Assembly: GCA_026417035.1 (NCBI GenBank)
Contig: JAOAEA010000020.1
Span: 1 to 57,219, forward strand
Source of the DNA: Burkholderiales bacterium
GTDB lineage: Bacteria > Pseudomonadota > Gammaproteobacteria > Burkholderiales > SG8-39
Length of the DNA stretch: 57,219 nucleotides
Reading direction: 5' to 3'
Shown here: positions 45,273 through 54,926 of the stretch, one piece after another
Numbering within the stretch: position 1 is the first letter of the stretch
Layout: every line of letters begins with the position of its first letter
The notes under the pieces: model-generated
Databases searched by the model: none
The model's input: only the letters and a program-made list of their open reading frames with translations
What the model was told of the DNA's origin: nothing
Program-made: the position numbers and the translations under genes

Positions 45273-46042
45273 GTCGCCTCCGCCGTGCCGAGGTAGGCCT
45301 CGACCACGGCGGGGTGCGACTGCACCTCCGCCGGCGTGCCCTCGGCGATCGTCTCGCCCTGGTTGAGCGCCAGGACGCGCGTGGACACGCGCGAGACGAG
45401 GCCCATGTCGTGCTCCACCATCAGCACCGTGATGCCCAGGTCGTTCTGGATGTCGTGGATCCAGAACGCCATGTCGTCGGTCTCCTCGACGTTCAGGCCC
45501 GACGAGGGCTCGTCGAGGAGCAGCAGCCGCGGCTCGGTCGAGAGGGCGCGCGCGAGCTCGACCACCTTGCGCACGCCGTAGGGGAGCCCGGCGACCATCT
45601 GGTCGCGGTAGTGCGCGAGGTCGAGGAAGTCGATCACCTTCTCCACCGCCTCGCGGAACTCGTGCTCCTCGCGCCGCGCCGACGGCAGGAAGAGGAGCTC
45701 CGCGGCGAGGTTCGTGCGCCGGTGCACGTGCCGGCCGATGAGCAGGTTCTGCAGCACCGTCGCGTGCTCGAAGAGCTCGATGTTCTGGAAGGTGCGGGCG
45801 ATGCCGAGCTTCGCCACCTGGTGCGGGGCGAGGCCCGCGAGGTCGCGGCCTTCGTAGCTGATGCGCCCGGTCGCCGGCACGATCAGGCTGATGGCGTTGA
45901 AGATCGTCGTCTTGCCCGCGCCGTTCGGCCCGATCAGCGTGAACACCTCGCCGGGCCGCACCTCGAAGCTCACGTCGCTCACGGCCTTCACGCCGCCGAA
46001 GGCGACCGAGAGGTGCTCCACCTTGAGCATCGGCGCGCTCAT
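45269..46042 (-). CDS. livG: ABC transporter ATP-binding protein LivG
   Basis: 257 residues. Walker A GPNGAGKTT, Walker B LLLLDEPSSGLN and HDMGLVSRVSTRVLALN. The signature is LPYGVRKVVELARAL, the relaxed form usual for LivG. The insert after the Q-loop (LLIGRHVHRRTNLAAELLFL) is normal for this subunit. Overlaps livM by four bases upstream and livF downstream. Confidence 0.93.
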   Translation of the reverse strand: MSAPMLKVEHLSVAFGGVKAVSDVSFEVRPGEVFTLIGPNGAGKTTIFNAISLIVPATGRISYEGRDLAGLAPHQVAKLGIARTFQNIELFEHATVLQNLLIGRHVHRRTNLAAELLFLPSARREEHEFREAVEKVIDFLDLAHYRDQMVAGLPYGVRKVVELARALSTEPRLLLLDEPSSGLNVEETDDMAFWIHDIQNDLGITVLMVEHDMGLVSRVSTRVLALNQGETIAEGTPAEVQSHPAVVEAYLGTAEAT

Positions 46043-47115
46043 CGCAGCCGCTCCGACTTCATGAAGGCCTTCTGCCGGCGGAACAGCCCGCGGCGATAGA
46101 GCGGGAAGAGCTGGAAGAAGGTGCGGATCTTGAGCCAGCGGCCGTAGATGCCGTAGGGCTCGAACAGGATCACCGCGACCAGCACCAGCCCGAAGATCGT
46201 CGGCTGGAGTCCGGTCGCCTGGCCGATCGCGGGCGGGAGGTAGTCCTTGACCATGGCCACGATCTGCGGCAGCACGATCAGGAACGCCGCGCCGAAGAAA
46301 GCGCCGTGCACCGAACCGATGCCGCCGACGACGATCATCATCAGGTACTCGATCGACTGCAGGATCGTGAACTGCTCGGGCGTGATGATGCGCAGCTTGT
46401 GCGCGTACAGCGCCCCGGCGATCCCGGTGATGGCGGCCGAGAGCGCGAACGAGGTGGTCTTGTAGCGCGCGAGGTGGATACCCATGCTGCGCGCCGAGAT
46501 CTCCGAGTCGCGGATCGCGACGAACGCGCGCCCGGTGGGCGAGCGCAGGAGGTTCAGCACGCCGAGCGTGACGAGCGCCGCGACGACGAGCGCCACGTAG
46601 TAGAAGGACTCCTCGCTGTCGGCGGTCCAGCCGAACATCTGGAGCTGCCCGACGATGATGCCGGTGTTGCCGCCGGTGACGTGCTCCCAGCGCGCGAGCA
46701 CCTCCTCGACGATGAAGCCGAACGCCATGGTCGCGATCGCGAGGTAGATGCCCTTCACGCGCAGCGCCGGGAGCCCGACGACGATCCCGGTGGCCGCCGC
46801 GAGCAGCGCGGCGGCCGTCAGCGAGAACGGGAACGGCCAGCCCTTCGCCGCGAGGATCGCCTGGGTGTAGGCGCCGACCGCGAGGAACGCCGCGTGGCCG
46901 AGGGAGATGAGGCCGGTGTAGCCCGAGAGCAGCATCAGGCCGAGGCCGACGATGCCGTAGATGAGGATGAAGGTGAGCTGCCCGAGGAAGTAGTCGTCGA
47001 GCACCCACGGCGCGGCGAGGAGCGCGACGCCGAGGAGCCCGTACCAGAACTGCTGGCCGCCATGCTTGAAGAGCCGGATGTCCTGCTCGTAGGCGGTCTT
47101 GAAGATGAAGCGCAT
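46039..47115 (-). CDS. livM: ABC transporter permease LivM
   Basis: 358 residues, about nine to ten membrane helices. Conserved cytoplasmic coupling region GRAFVAIRDSEISARSMGIHLARYK and the helix LSGYTGLISLGHAAFLAVGAY are typical of LivM. Starts 9 bp after livH and overlaps livG by four bases. Forms the membrane channel with LivH. Confidence 0.93.
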   Translation of the reverse strand: MRFIFKTAYEQDIRLFKHGGQQFWYGLLGVALLAAPWVLDDYFLGQLTFILIYGIVGLGLMLLSGYTGLISLGHAAFLAVGAYTQAILAAKGWPFPFSLTAAALLAAATGIVVGLPALRVKGIYLAIATMAFGFIVEEVLARWEHVTGGNTGIIVGQLQMFGWTADSEESFYYVALVVAALVTLGVLNLLRSPTGRAFVAIRDSEISARSMGIHLARYKTTSFALSAAITGIAGALYAHKLRIITPEQFTILQSIEYLMMIVVGGIGSVHGAFFGAAFLIVLPQIVAMVKDYLPPAIGQATGLQPTIFGLVLVAVILFEPYGIYGRWLKIRTFFQLFPLYRRGLFRRQKAFMKSERLR

Positions 47116-47124
47116 CGGCGGCCC

Positions 47125-47997
47125 TCAGACCTTCTTGCTGGCGGTCTCGCCGAAGATGCCGGTCGGCTTCACGACCAGCACGACGAGCACCAAGATGTAG
47201 GCGGCGATGTCCTTGAAACCCTCGGGGAGGTAGACGCCGGAGAGCGACTCGACGACGCCGATGATCACGCCGCCGACGAGCGCGCCCGGCAGGCTGCCGA
47301 AGCCGCCGATCACCGCCGCCGGGAACGCCTTGAGCCCGATGAAGCCCATGTTCACGTGCACGAAGGTGATCGGCGCGAGCAGCACTCCGGCGAGCGCCGC
47401 CACGCCCGCGCTGATGCCCCAGATCAGGCTGTTCAGCCGGCGCACCGGGATGCCCATGTAGTAGGCGGCGAGCTGGTTCTGGGACGCGGCCTGCATGGCG
47501 ACGCCGACGCGGGTGAAGCGGAAGAAGAGGTAGAGCGCCGTCGAGAGCGCGATCGTCGCGGCGATCACCACGATGTGTTCCATGCCGACGACGAGGCCGC
47601 CGGCGCGCACTAGCTCGCCCTTGAAGGGCGCGGCGAGCGCGTGCGTGTCGGTGCCCCAGCCGGGGATCATGGTCACCACGCCGCGCGCGACGAAGCCGAC
47701 GCCGATCGTCACCATCACGACGGTGAACGCGGGCTGCCCGAGGATCGGGCGCAGGACCACGCGCTCGAGCAGGATGCCGATCACCCACATCCCGGCGAAC
47801 GCGAGCGGCAGCGCCGCCCAGAAGGGCATCCCGAAGGTGACCGCGGTGAGCCCGAGGAACGCGCCGAGCATCATGAGCTCGCCCTGGGCGAAGTTCACCG
47901 TCTCGGTCGCCTTGTAGATGAGGACGAAGCCGAGCGCGATCAGGCCGTAGATGAGGCCCTGCGAAATACCGCTGATGACGACCTGCAGGACCTGCAA
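47125..47997 (-). CDS. livH: ABC transporter permease LivH
   Basis: 290 residues from TTG at 47997, which has an AGGAGAG site and gives the normal LivH N-terminus (LQVLQVVISGISQGLIYGLI). The longer open frame to 48135 lacks a fitting start and covers the promoter. Helices include FAQGELMMLGAFLG and GVAMQAASQNQLAAYYMGIPVRR in the coupling loop. First gene of the livHMGF-fadD-livK array, divergent from the TetR gene. Confidence 0.9.
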   Translation of the reverse strand: MQVLQVVISGISQGLIYGLIALGFVLIYKATETVNFAQGELMMLGAFLGLTAVTFGMPFWAALPLAFAGMWVIGILLERVVLRPILGQPAFTVVMVTIGVGFVARGVVTMIPGWGTDTHALAAPFKGELVRAGGLVVGMEHIVVIAATIALSTALYLFFRFTRVGVAMQAASQNQLAAYYMGIPVRRLNSLIWGISAGVAALAGVLLAPITFVHVNMGFIGLKAFPAAVIGGFGSLPGALVGGVIIGVVESLSGVYLPEGFKDIAAYILVLVVLVVKPTGIFGETASKKV

Positions 47998-48131
47998 GCG
48001 GGCTCTCCTCGGGTGGAACGCCGTCCGGATTCGAGTTCTTGGTTCACGCCGGCTGCCGCCCGCGTCCCGGACCGGCGCTAGTGTAGGTAAGCGCCAGCGC
48101 TTCCACAAGCGGTGGCCGCACGGGGGCGTCG

Positions 48132-48151
48132 CCAAGCAATCGGTTGCTTGG
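48132..48151. promoter_or_regulatory. Perfect palindrome upstream of the TetR gene
   Basis: CCAAGCAATCGGTTGCTTGG: 8-bp half sites around TCGG, 31 bases before the TetR ATG and about 135 bases from the livH start. Shares CGGTTGCTTGGT with the palindrome at 27564. A second shorter inverted repeat (AAGCGCCAGCGCTT, 48089-48102) lies nearer livH. Probable autoregulatory operator. Confidence 0.7.
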
Positions 48152-48181
48152 TGAAGGCCCCGGCGCTAGCATCGGGCGCCC

Positions 48182-48838
48182 ATGCAGCCAAAGCGCAGCG
48201 ACCGCCGCCGACCGTCCGTGCGCCCCGCGGCCCGGGCGGCGCCGCGCCCGGGGCGGGCGCGGCCGGGCGAGGAGGCCAATCGGCGCGGGGAAATCGTGCG
48301 CGCGGCGGCGCGGCTCTTCCGCGAGAAGGGGTTCGACGGGACCACCGTGCGCGACATCGCCAGGGCGGTGGGGATGCGCTCGGGAAGCCCGTTCTACCAC
48401 TTCGAGACCAAGCAGGACATCCTGCTCGCCGTCATGGAGGAGGGCCTCGCGGCCGGGCTCGAGGCCACCGAGGCGGTGCTCGCCGCGAAGCTCCCGCCGC
48501 GCGAGAAGTTCCGCGCGCTCGTCCGGGCGCATCTCGAGATCCTGCTCGACGAGGGGCACGACTTCATCCCGGTGCTGCTCTACGACTGGCGCTCGCTCAC
48601 GCGCGAGAACCGCGCGAAGATCGTCGCCCTCAAGGACCGCTACGACGCCGTCTGGCAGCAGGTGGTCCGCGAGCTCAGGCGTGCCGGGCTGCTCCACACC
48701 GACTCCCCGCTCGCGCGGCTGCTGGTGCTCGGCGCGATCAACTTCATGGCCACCTGGTACCGCCGCGACGGCGCGCTCGGCCTGGACGAGATCGCCGACC
48801 AGACGGTGGACTTCTTCCTCGGGCCGGCGAAGCGATGA
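48182..48838 (+). CDS. TetR/AcrR-family transcriptional regulator
   Basis: 218 residues. A basic, Pro/Arg-rich 30-residue N-terminal tail precedes the DNA-binding domain: RRGEIVRAAARLFREKGFDGTT and the helix-turn-helix TVRDIARAVGMRSGSPFYHF (about 55-74). The C-terminal ligand domain (DEGHDFIPVLLYDWRSLT, GAINFMATWYRRDG) resembles the TetR_C_33/KstR2 type, whose ligands are acyl-CoAs. Likely represses the liv-fadD array and the thiolase/SDR promoter until an acyl-CoA accumulates. Overlaps the next crotonase gene by four bases. Confidence 0.88.
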   Translation: MQPKRSDRRRPSVRPAARAAPRPGRARPGEEANRRGEIVRAAARLFREKGFDGTTVRDIARAVGMRSGSPFYHFETKQDILLAVMEEGLAAGLEATEAVLAAKLPPREKFRALVRAHLEILLDEGHDFIPVLLYDWRSLTRENRAKIVALKDRYDAVWQQVVRELRRAGLLHTDSPLARLLVLGAINFMATWYRRDGALGLDEIADQTVDFFLGPAKR

Positions 48839-49617
48839 GCGTCCGTCTCGAGCGCGCCGGGCGGATCGCGACGGTGGTCATCGACCGCCCGGAGGTGCGC
48901 AACGCCGTCGACGGCCCGACGGCGCGCGCGCTCGCCGATGCCTTCCGGGCGTTCGACGCGGACGCGGGGCTCGACGTCGCGGTGCTCTGGGGCGCGCACG
49001 GCACGTTCTGCGCCGGCGCCGACCTCAAGGCGATCGCCGACGGCTTCGGCGAGCGCGCCAACCCGCTCGATCCCGACATGCACGCGACCGCGCCGATGGG
49101 GCCGTCGCGCCTGCGCCTCACGAAGCCGGTGATCGCCGCGGTCGCGGGCCACGCCGTCGCCGGCGGCATGGAGCTCGCGCTCTGGTGCGACCTGCGCGTC
49201 GTCGAGGCGACGGCCGTGTTCGGGGTCTTCTGCCGCCGCTGGGGCGTGCCGCTCATCGACGGCGGCACCGTCCGCCTGCCGCGGCTCGTCGGCATGGGCC
49301 GCGCGCTCGACCTCATCCTCACCGGCCGCCCCGTGCATGCCGACGAGGCGCTCGCGATCGGCCTCGCGAACCGGGTGGTGCCGGCCGGCGAGGCGCGCGC
49401 CGCGGCCGAGGCCCTCGCGGCGGAGATCGCGCGCTTTCCGCAGGCGTGCCTGCGCAGCGACCGGGCGAGCGCCTACGAGCAGTGGGATCTCGCGCTCGCG
49501 GCGGCGCTCGCGAACGAGTTCCGGCGCGGGATGGAGGCGATCGGGAGCGGGGAGACCGTGCGCGGCGCGGCGCGCTTCGCCGGCGGCGCCGGGCGGGGCG
49601 GGCGGTTCGACGACTGA
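48835..49617 (+). CDS. Crotonase-family protein lacking one catalytic Glu
   Basis: 260 residues. TFCAGADLKAIADGF gives the oxyanion hole and GGMELALWCDLRVVE keeps the first Glu (Glu113). The second Glu position is Cys133 in FGVFCRRWGVPLIDGG. The FCRRWGVPLIDGGTVRLPR form is a known crotonase subgroup whose reaction is not standard hydration. It is co-translated with the TetR gene (ATGA overlap), which suggests a role tied to the regulator's ligand. Confidence 0.85.
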   Translation: MSVRLERAGRIATVVIDRPEVRNAVDGPTARALADAFRAFDADAGLDVAVLWGAHGTFCAGADLKAIADGFGERANPLDPDMHATAPMGPSRLRLTKPVIAAVAGHAVAGGMELALWCDLRVVEATAVFGVFCRRWGVPLIDGGTVRLPRLVGMGRALDLILTGRPVHADEALAIGLANRVVPAGEARAAAEALAAEIARFPQACLRSDRASAYEQWDLALAAALANEFRRGMEAIGSGETVRGAARFAGGAGRGGRFDD

Positions 49618-49626
49618 TTTGGCGCC

Positions 49627-49986
49627 GGAACCGCAAAGGCGCGAAGGGCGCGAAGGTTCGCAACGTTGGTGGAGCGACCCCGCTCCGTGCGGTGCCGCGA
49701 CGCACGCAGCCGCCAGCCGACTCGCGCGCCGGCGGGCAGGGCGCCTCTGGAAGGTCTCGGCCAACACGGGATCGGAGAGGCAGCCGGGCGTTCGCGTGCT
49801 CTGAGCCTCCCGGAATGCGGCGGTCACGCTTCGCCGCCGGGAGCACGCTGCGGGCTGCGCGAAGGCACGCCGGCTCGAGCCCATGACGGTCCCGGAGTCC
49901 ATGCAGGCCCGGTGCCCGCCTTGGGTTCGGCGGTGCTCGCTTGGAGCGGTTGCGGACCTTCGCGTCCTCGGCGCTTTCGCGGTTCC
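49627..49986. repeat. Long intergenic inverted-repeat element, GCGCGAAGG variant (copy n)
   Basis: Ends are GGAACCGCAAAGGCGCGAAG and TCCTCGGCGCTTTCGCGGTTCC in inverted orientation (outer GGAACC/GGTTCC perfect). The 300-bp interior has no gene. It accounts for the whole 374-bp gap 49618-49991 between two convergent genes. Confidence 0.78.
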
Positions 49987-49991
49987 GCTTC

Positions 49992-51791
49992 TCACGCGAG
50001 CCGCGTCCCGCCGAGCTCCCGCGCCAGCGCCGCCGGCACCTTCACCGGCATGTCGAGCAGCATCTGCGCGAAGCCCTTGCCGAGCGGGTCGTTGCGCAGC
50101 GAGGCCATGCCGCCGCCGTCGAGCGCCTCGTGCAGCACGAAGTTGAGCGCGCCGATGCCGGGGACCTCGTAGCACACGACGTCGCCGCGCACGAGGTGGG
50201 CGAACCACGCCTTCACCGCCTCCGGCGTGAGCTGCGCGCGCAGCAGCGGGAGGAATCGTGCTTCGCGGGCGATCACGCCGATGTTCACGCTGTCACCCTT
50301 GTCGCCGCTGCGCCCGTGCGCGAGCGCGACGAGCGGCACCTCGACTGTCGTGCCCTCGGGCGGCGCGGCGGGGCCCGGGGGCGAGGGGCGCCGGCCGGAG
50401 CCCGCGTCGGCCCTGCCGGGCGGGATCGCGACGGCGTGCGTCTCGCCGCCGACCGTCACCGTCGGGGCGAGCGCGCTCTTCGGCACGGTGAAGGAAAAGA
50501 GTCGCACGAGGGGCGAGACGCCGGGTCTGCCGCCCGCGCCGGTGGTGCCCGGCGACCAGGACGTTCCGGCGGGGGCGATCTCGCGCGCGAAGATCTCGAG
50601 CGCCTGCTTCACCGGATGGTGGACGGCGACGCGCAGCACCGCCTCGCGCGTCGCGCCGGCGCGCGCGTGCGGGCCGTAGATGTCCTCGGCGCCGAGCACT
50701 TCGACGCGGGCGCGCGCATAGTCGGGCAGACCGAGGTGCCGGAAGATGCCGCGCGTGCGCGCGAGGATCGCCTCGCCGGTGCGGCGCGCCTTGCGCGCGG
50801 CGTCGATGCCGATGATGGTGAGCGAGCCCGCGGCGCGAAAGCCGTCGACCCAGGTCGCGGAGACCTTGTAGCGGTCGGTGGGCGCGAAACCGCGCGCGCC
50901 GGTGACGCGCACGCGCTCGGGGCCCGCCTGCTCCAGGCGCACCTCCGAGAAGTCGCAGATCACGTCGGGCAGCACGTAGCTCGCCGGGTCGCCGATCTCG
51001 TAGAGCATCTGCTCCGCGACGGCCGGCACGCTCACGAGCCCGCCGGTGCCCGCAGGCTTGGTCACGACGAAGCTGCCGTCGGACGCGCACTCGAGGACCG
51101 GGTAGCCCATGTCCTCCCATCCGGGCACGCTCTCCCAGTCGGTGAAGAGCCCGCCGGTCGCCTGGCAGCCGCACTCGACGATGTGGCCGGCGAGACTCGC
51201 TGCGGCGAGCCGGTCGTAGTCGTCCGCGGCCCAGCCGAACTCGTGCATGAGCGGCCCGAGCACGAGCGCGCTGTCCACGCAGCGCCCGGTGACGACGACG
51301 TCCGCACCGGCGGCGAGCGCGCGCGCGATCGGGATCGCGCCGAGGTAGGCGGTGGCGCTCGCGACGCGCTCGGGCAGCGGCGCGCCGGAGAACATCTCGC
51401 GAACGCCCTGCTCCCGCAGCTGCGGCAGGAGCGGCATGACGTCGTCGCCCTCGACCACCGCGATCCCGAGCTTCACGCCGGCCGACTCGGCGAGCCTGGC
51501 GAGCGCCGCCGCGCAGGCGCGCGGGTTCACGCCGCCCGCGTTCGCGACCACGCGGATGCCCTTCGCGGCGACCTCGGCGAGCACGCTCTTCATCGCCACG
51601 TCCACGAAGTCGGTCGCGTAGCCGAGCCCGGGATCCTTCGCGCGCTGCGCGACGAGGATGGACATCGTGAGCTCGGCGAGGTAGTCGAAGACGAGGTAGT
51701 TCACCTCGCCGCGTCGCACGAGCTGCGGCGCGGCCACCGCGCTGTCGCCCCAGAAGCCGGACGCGCCGCCGATGCGCACGGTCGCCTTCAT
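49992..51791 (-). CDS. atuA: AtuA-family (DUF1446) acyclic terpene utilization protein
   Basis: 599 residues from ATG at 51791 behind GGGGAGG. The N-terminal domain (1-450) has RIGGASGFWGDSAVAAPQLV, VVANAGGVNPRACA, TGRCVDSALVLGPLMHEFGW and HIVECGCQATGGLFTDW. The C-terminal AtuA-like domain has VALAHGRSGDKGDSVNIGVIA. AtuA is required for citronellol/geraniol growth in Pseudomonas and is thought to act at the 3-hydroxy-3-isohexenylglutaryl-CoA stage. The linker (GRADAGSGRRPSPPGPAAPP) is long. Starts 3 bp after the AtuE-like stop. Confidence 0.9.
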   Translation of the reverse strand: MKATVRIGGASGFWGDSAVAAPQLVRRGEVNYLVFDYLAELTMSILVAQRAKDPGLGYATDFVDVAMKSVLAEVAAKGIRVVANAGGVNPRACAAALARLAESAGVKLGIAVVEGDDVMPLLPQLREQGVREMFSGAPLPERVASATAYLGAIPIARALAAGADVVVTGRCVDSALVLGPLMHEFGWAADDYDRLAAASLAGHIVECGCQATGGLFTDWESVPGWEDMGYPVLECASDGSFVVTKPAGTGGLVSVPAVAEQMLYEIGDPASYVLPDVICDFSEVRLEQAGPERVRVTGARGFAPTDRYKVSATWVDGFRAAGSLTIIGIDAARKARRTGEAILARTRGIFRHLGLPDYARARVEVLGAEDIYGPHARAGATREAVLRVAVHHPVKQALEIFAREIAPAGTSWSPGTTGAGGRPGVSPLVRLFSFTVPKSALAPTVTVGGETHAVAIPPGRADAGSGRRPSPPGPAAPPEGTTVEVPLVALAHGRSGDKGDSVNIGVIAREARFLPLLRAQLTPEAVKAWFAHLVRGDVVCYEVPGIGALNFVLHEALDGGGMASLRNDPLGKGFAQMLLDMPVKVPAALARELGGTRLA

Positions 51792-51793
51792 CG

Positions 51794-52567
<774 letters not shown>

Positions 52568-52588
52568 CGGTTATTCCGGAGGAGAGCG

Positions 52589-52897
52589 GAACCGCAAAAG
52601 CGCAAAGGGCGGGAAGTCACGCGAAACGGGGCACAGAGACAGGGCGGCGCGCGCGCCGGGGCCCGCGGAGTCAAGAGTGAGCACCGGCTCGGTGCGGACA
52701 GGCTCGGCCGGCGCGCTCCGGGCTCCTTCGGGCACCCGCGGCTCGCATTCGCAAAGGACGGCGCCGCAACCGAGCGAAGGGCGTGAAGCCACGCGAACCG
52801 GGACGCGCGGAGAGGGCCTGAGGCACGAGGCGAACGCCGGCCGGGCATGACTCGGTTCCCTTCGCGCGCTTTGGCGCCTTTTGCGCCTTTGTGGTTT
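52589..52897. repeat. Long intergenic inverted-repeat element, GCGCGAAGG variant (copy o)
   Basis: Left end GGAACCGCAAAAGCGCAAAG, right end GCGCCTTTTGCGCCTTTGTG plus GTTTC. It contains an internal second pair-like segment (GCAAAGGACGGCGCCGCAAC, near 52751). Fills the 334-bp gap between the AtuE-like and dehydrogenase genes. Confidence 0.72.
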
Positions 52898-52901
52898 CGC
52901 T

Positions 52902-54035
52902 TCACTCCGCCGCGACCGCCCGCCCGATCACGAGCCGCTGGATGTCGCTCGCGCCCTCGTAGATCTGCGCGACGCGCACGTCGCGGTAGATGCGCTCCAC
53001 CGGGAAGTCGGTCACGTAACCGTAGCCGCCGTGGATCTGGATCGCGTCGGAGCAGACGCGCTCGGCCATCTCCGAGGCGAAGAGCTTCGCCATCGACGCC
53101 TCCTTGAGGCAGGGCCGGTGCGCGTCGCGCAGCGCCGCCGCGTGCAGCACGAGCTGCCGCGCCGCCTCGATCGCGGTCGCCATGTCGGCGAGCCGGAAAT
53201 TGACGGCCTGGTGAGCGATGATCGGCTGCCCGAACGTCTCGCGCTCGCGCGCGTAGGCGCGCGCCGCCTCGAAGGCCGAGCGCGCCATCCCCACCGATTG
53301 CGCCGCGATGCCGATGCGCCCGCCCTCGAGGTTCGCGAGCGCGATCCGGTAGCCCTCGCCCTCGGCCCCGAGCAGGTTCTCCGCCGGTACGCGGCAGCCT
53401 TCGAGCACGATCTGCGCGGTGTCGGAGGCATGCTGCCCGAGCTTCTCCTCGACCCGCGCGACCACGTAGCCCGGCGTGGCGGTGGGCACGACGAAGGCGC
53501 TGATGCCCTTCTTGCCGGCCGATTTGTCGGACACCGCGAACACGATCGCGATGTCGGCGTTCCTGCCGCTGGTGATGAACTGCTTCACGCCGTCGAGCAC
53601 CCAATGGCTCCCGTCGCGGCGCGCCGTGGTGCGGATCGCCGCCGCATCCGAACCCGTGTGCGGCTCGGTGAGGCAGAAGCAGCCGAGCATCCGCCCGCTC
53701 GCGAGGGGTCTTAGCCAAGCCTCCCTCTGCGCGTCACTGCCGAATCCGCTGACGATGCCGCAGACGAGGTTCTGGACCGAGAGGATGGTCGAGGTCGCGC
53801 CGTCGCCCGCCGCGACTTCCTCGAGCGCGAGCGCGTAGGCGACGTGGTCGAGGCCGGCGCCGCCCCAGCGCTCGGGCACGCAGACGCCGAAGAGCCCCAT
53901 CGCCGCGAGCCCCGCGAGCGCCTCGCGCGGGAAGGTCGCCTTGCGGTCCCATTCGGCCGCGAACGGCGCGAGCCGCTCGCGCGCGTAGCCGCGCACCGCT
54001 TCGCGGATCATTTCCTGCTCGTGCGTGAGCAGCAT
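52902..54035 (-). CDS. Acyl-CoA dehydrogenase, short/medium-chain type
   Basis: 377 residues. [17 protein letters not shown] and [14 protein letters not shown] flavin motifs, [37 protein letters not shown] and the catalytic base Glu360 in [14 protein letters not shown]. Unlike the two AtuD-like enzymes at 30301 and 33585, this is the canonical YEG type, so it should oxidise straight or alpha-branched short acyl-CoA. It runs with the AtuE-like and atuA genes downstream, separated by repeat copy o. Confidence 0.93.
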   Translation of the reverse strand: MLLTHEQEMIREAVRGYARERLAPFAAEWDRKATFPREALAGLAAMGLFGVCVPERWGGAGLDHVAYALALEEVAAGDGATSTILSVQNLVCGIVSGFGSDAQREAWLRPLASGRMLGCFCLTEPHTGSDAAAIRTTARRDGSHWVLDGVKQFITSGRNADIAIVFAVSDKSAGKKGISAFVVPTATPGYVVARVEEKLGQHASDTAQIVLEGCRVPAENLLGAEGEGYRIALANLEGGRIGIAAQSVGMARSAFEAARAYARERETFGQPIIAHQAVNFRLADMATAIEAARQLVLHAAALRDAHRPCLKEASMAKLFASEMAERVCSDAIQIHGGYGYVTDFPVERIYRDVRVAQIYEGASDIQRLVIGRAVAAE

Positions 54036-54053
54036 CGGGTGCCTCGCTTCGTG

Positions 54054-54247
54054 TCAGCAGTCCACGCTACGAGAGGGCCAAGCCGCTTCGCGGCGCCCCC
54101 TCGTGCTCCCCCGATCTCAGGGGAAGCGATGCCTGCGGCATCGGTTCCATCTCAGCAGTCCACGCTACGAGAGGGCAAAGCCGCTTCGCGGCGCCCCCTC
54201 GTGCTCCCCGATGCCAGGGGAAGCGATGCCTGCGGCATCGGTTCCAT
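54054..54247. repeat. 98-bp tandem repeat with two strong hairpins per unit
   Basis: Units at 54054-54151 and 54152-54247, differing at a few positions. Each has GCCGCTTCGCGGC inside a GAGGG/CCCTC outer stem, then GGAAGCGATGCC / GGCATCGGTTCC, a 12-bp imperfect stem with a 3-base loop. On the minus strand the unit reads GGGGGAGCACGAGGGGGC, resembling the core of the repeats at 34689 and 42535. Lies between the GST 3' end and the dehydrogenase start. Confidence 0.92.
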
Positions 54248-54293
54248 ATAGTGGAGGCGCGGGGCGGGGCGCCGCCGCGCGCGCTGGCGCCGC

Positions 54294-54911
54294 TCACGCG
54301 GACGCGGCCATTCCCTTCGCGACGGCCGGCCGCGCCGACAGCGCGGCTGCCCAACGCCGGAGGTTCGCGAGTCCGCCCGCCTTCTCGACGAGCGCCATGC
54401 GGCCCGCGACGGTCGGGTAGAGCGCGAAGTCCGCGACCGAGAGCTCGCCGGCGAGCCATTCGCTCTCCCCGAGGCGCTGGTCGGCGAGGGCGAGGAAGCG
54501 CAGCAGCCGCTGCTCGAAGAAGGCGACGTTCGCGGGCGACTTCTCCGGCACGAGGACCGAGGCGATGAAGATGTTGCTGCTCGTCCCGGCGCAGTCGGTG
54601 CAGGCGAACATGAACCACTGCATCGCCGCCGCGCGCGCCGCGGGATCGGCCGGGACGAATCGCCCGGCCTTCTCCGCGAGGTAGAGCACGATCGCGCCCG
54701 ACTGCGTGACGGTGAGCGGCTTGCCGCCGGGACCGTCGTGATCGACGATCGCGGGGATCACGCCCGCGGGGTTGATCGCGAGGTACTCGGGCTTGCGCTG
54801 CTCGCCGGCCGCGAGGTCGAGCTTGTGCGTCCGGTAGGCGAACCCCGTCTCCTCGAGCATCACCGCCGCGCGGTGGCCGTTCTGCGTGGGCGCCGTGTAG
54901 AGGTCGATCAT
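54294..54911 (-). CDS. Nu-class glutathione S-transferase-like (YfcG/YghU type)
   Basis: 205 residues from ATG at 54911; a GTG four codons upstream is possible. The start MIDLYTAPTQNGHRAAVMLEE, with the Thr/Asn pair after LY, is the mark of Nu-class GSTs such as E. coli YfcG, which reduce disulfides with two glutathiones. NPAGVIPAIVDHDGPGGKP and TQSGAIVLYLAEKAG are the glutathione contacts; ELSVADFALYP caps the C-terminal domain. Twelve to fifteen bases after htpX, so likely co-transcribed. Confidence 0.87.
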   Translation of the reverse strand: MIDLYTAPTQNGHRAAVMLEETGFAYRTHKLDLAAGEQRKPEYLAINPAGVIPAIVDHDGPGGKPLTVTQSGAIVLYLAEKAGRFVPADPAARAAAMQWFMFACTDCAGTSSNIFIASVLVPEKSPANVAFFEQRLLRFLALADQRLGESEWLAGELSVADFALYPTVAGRMALVEKAGGLANLRRWAAALSARPAVAKGMAASA

Positions 54912-54926
54912 CGCGGCGGCCACGGC

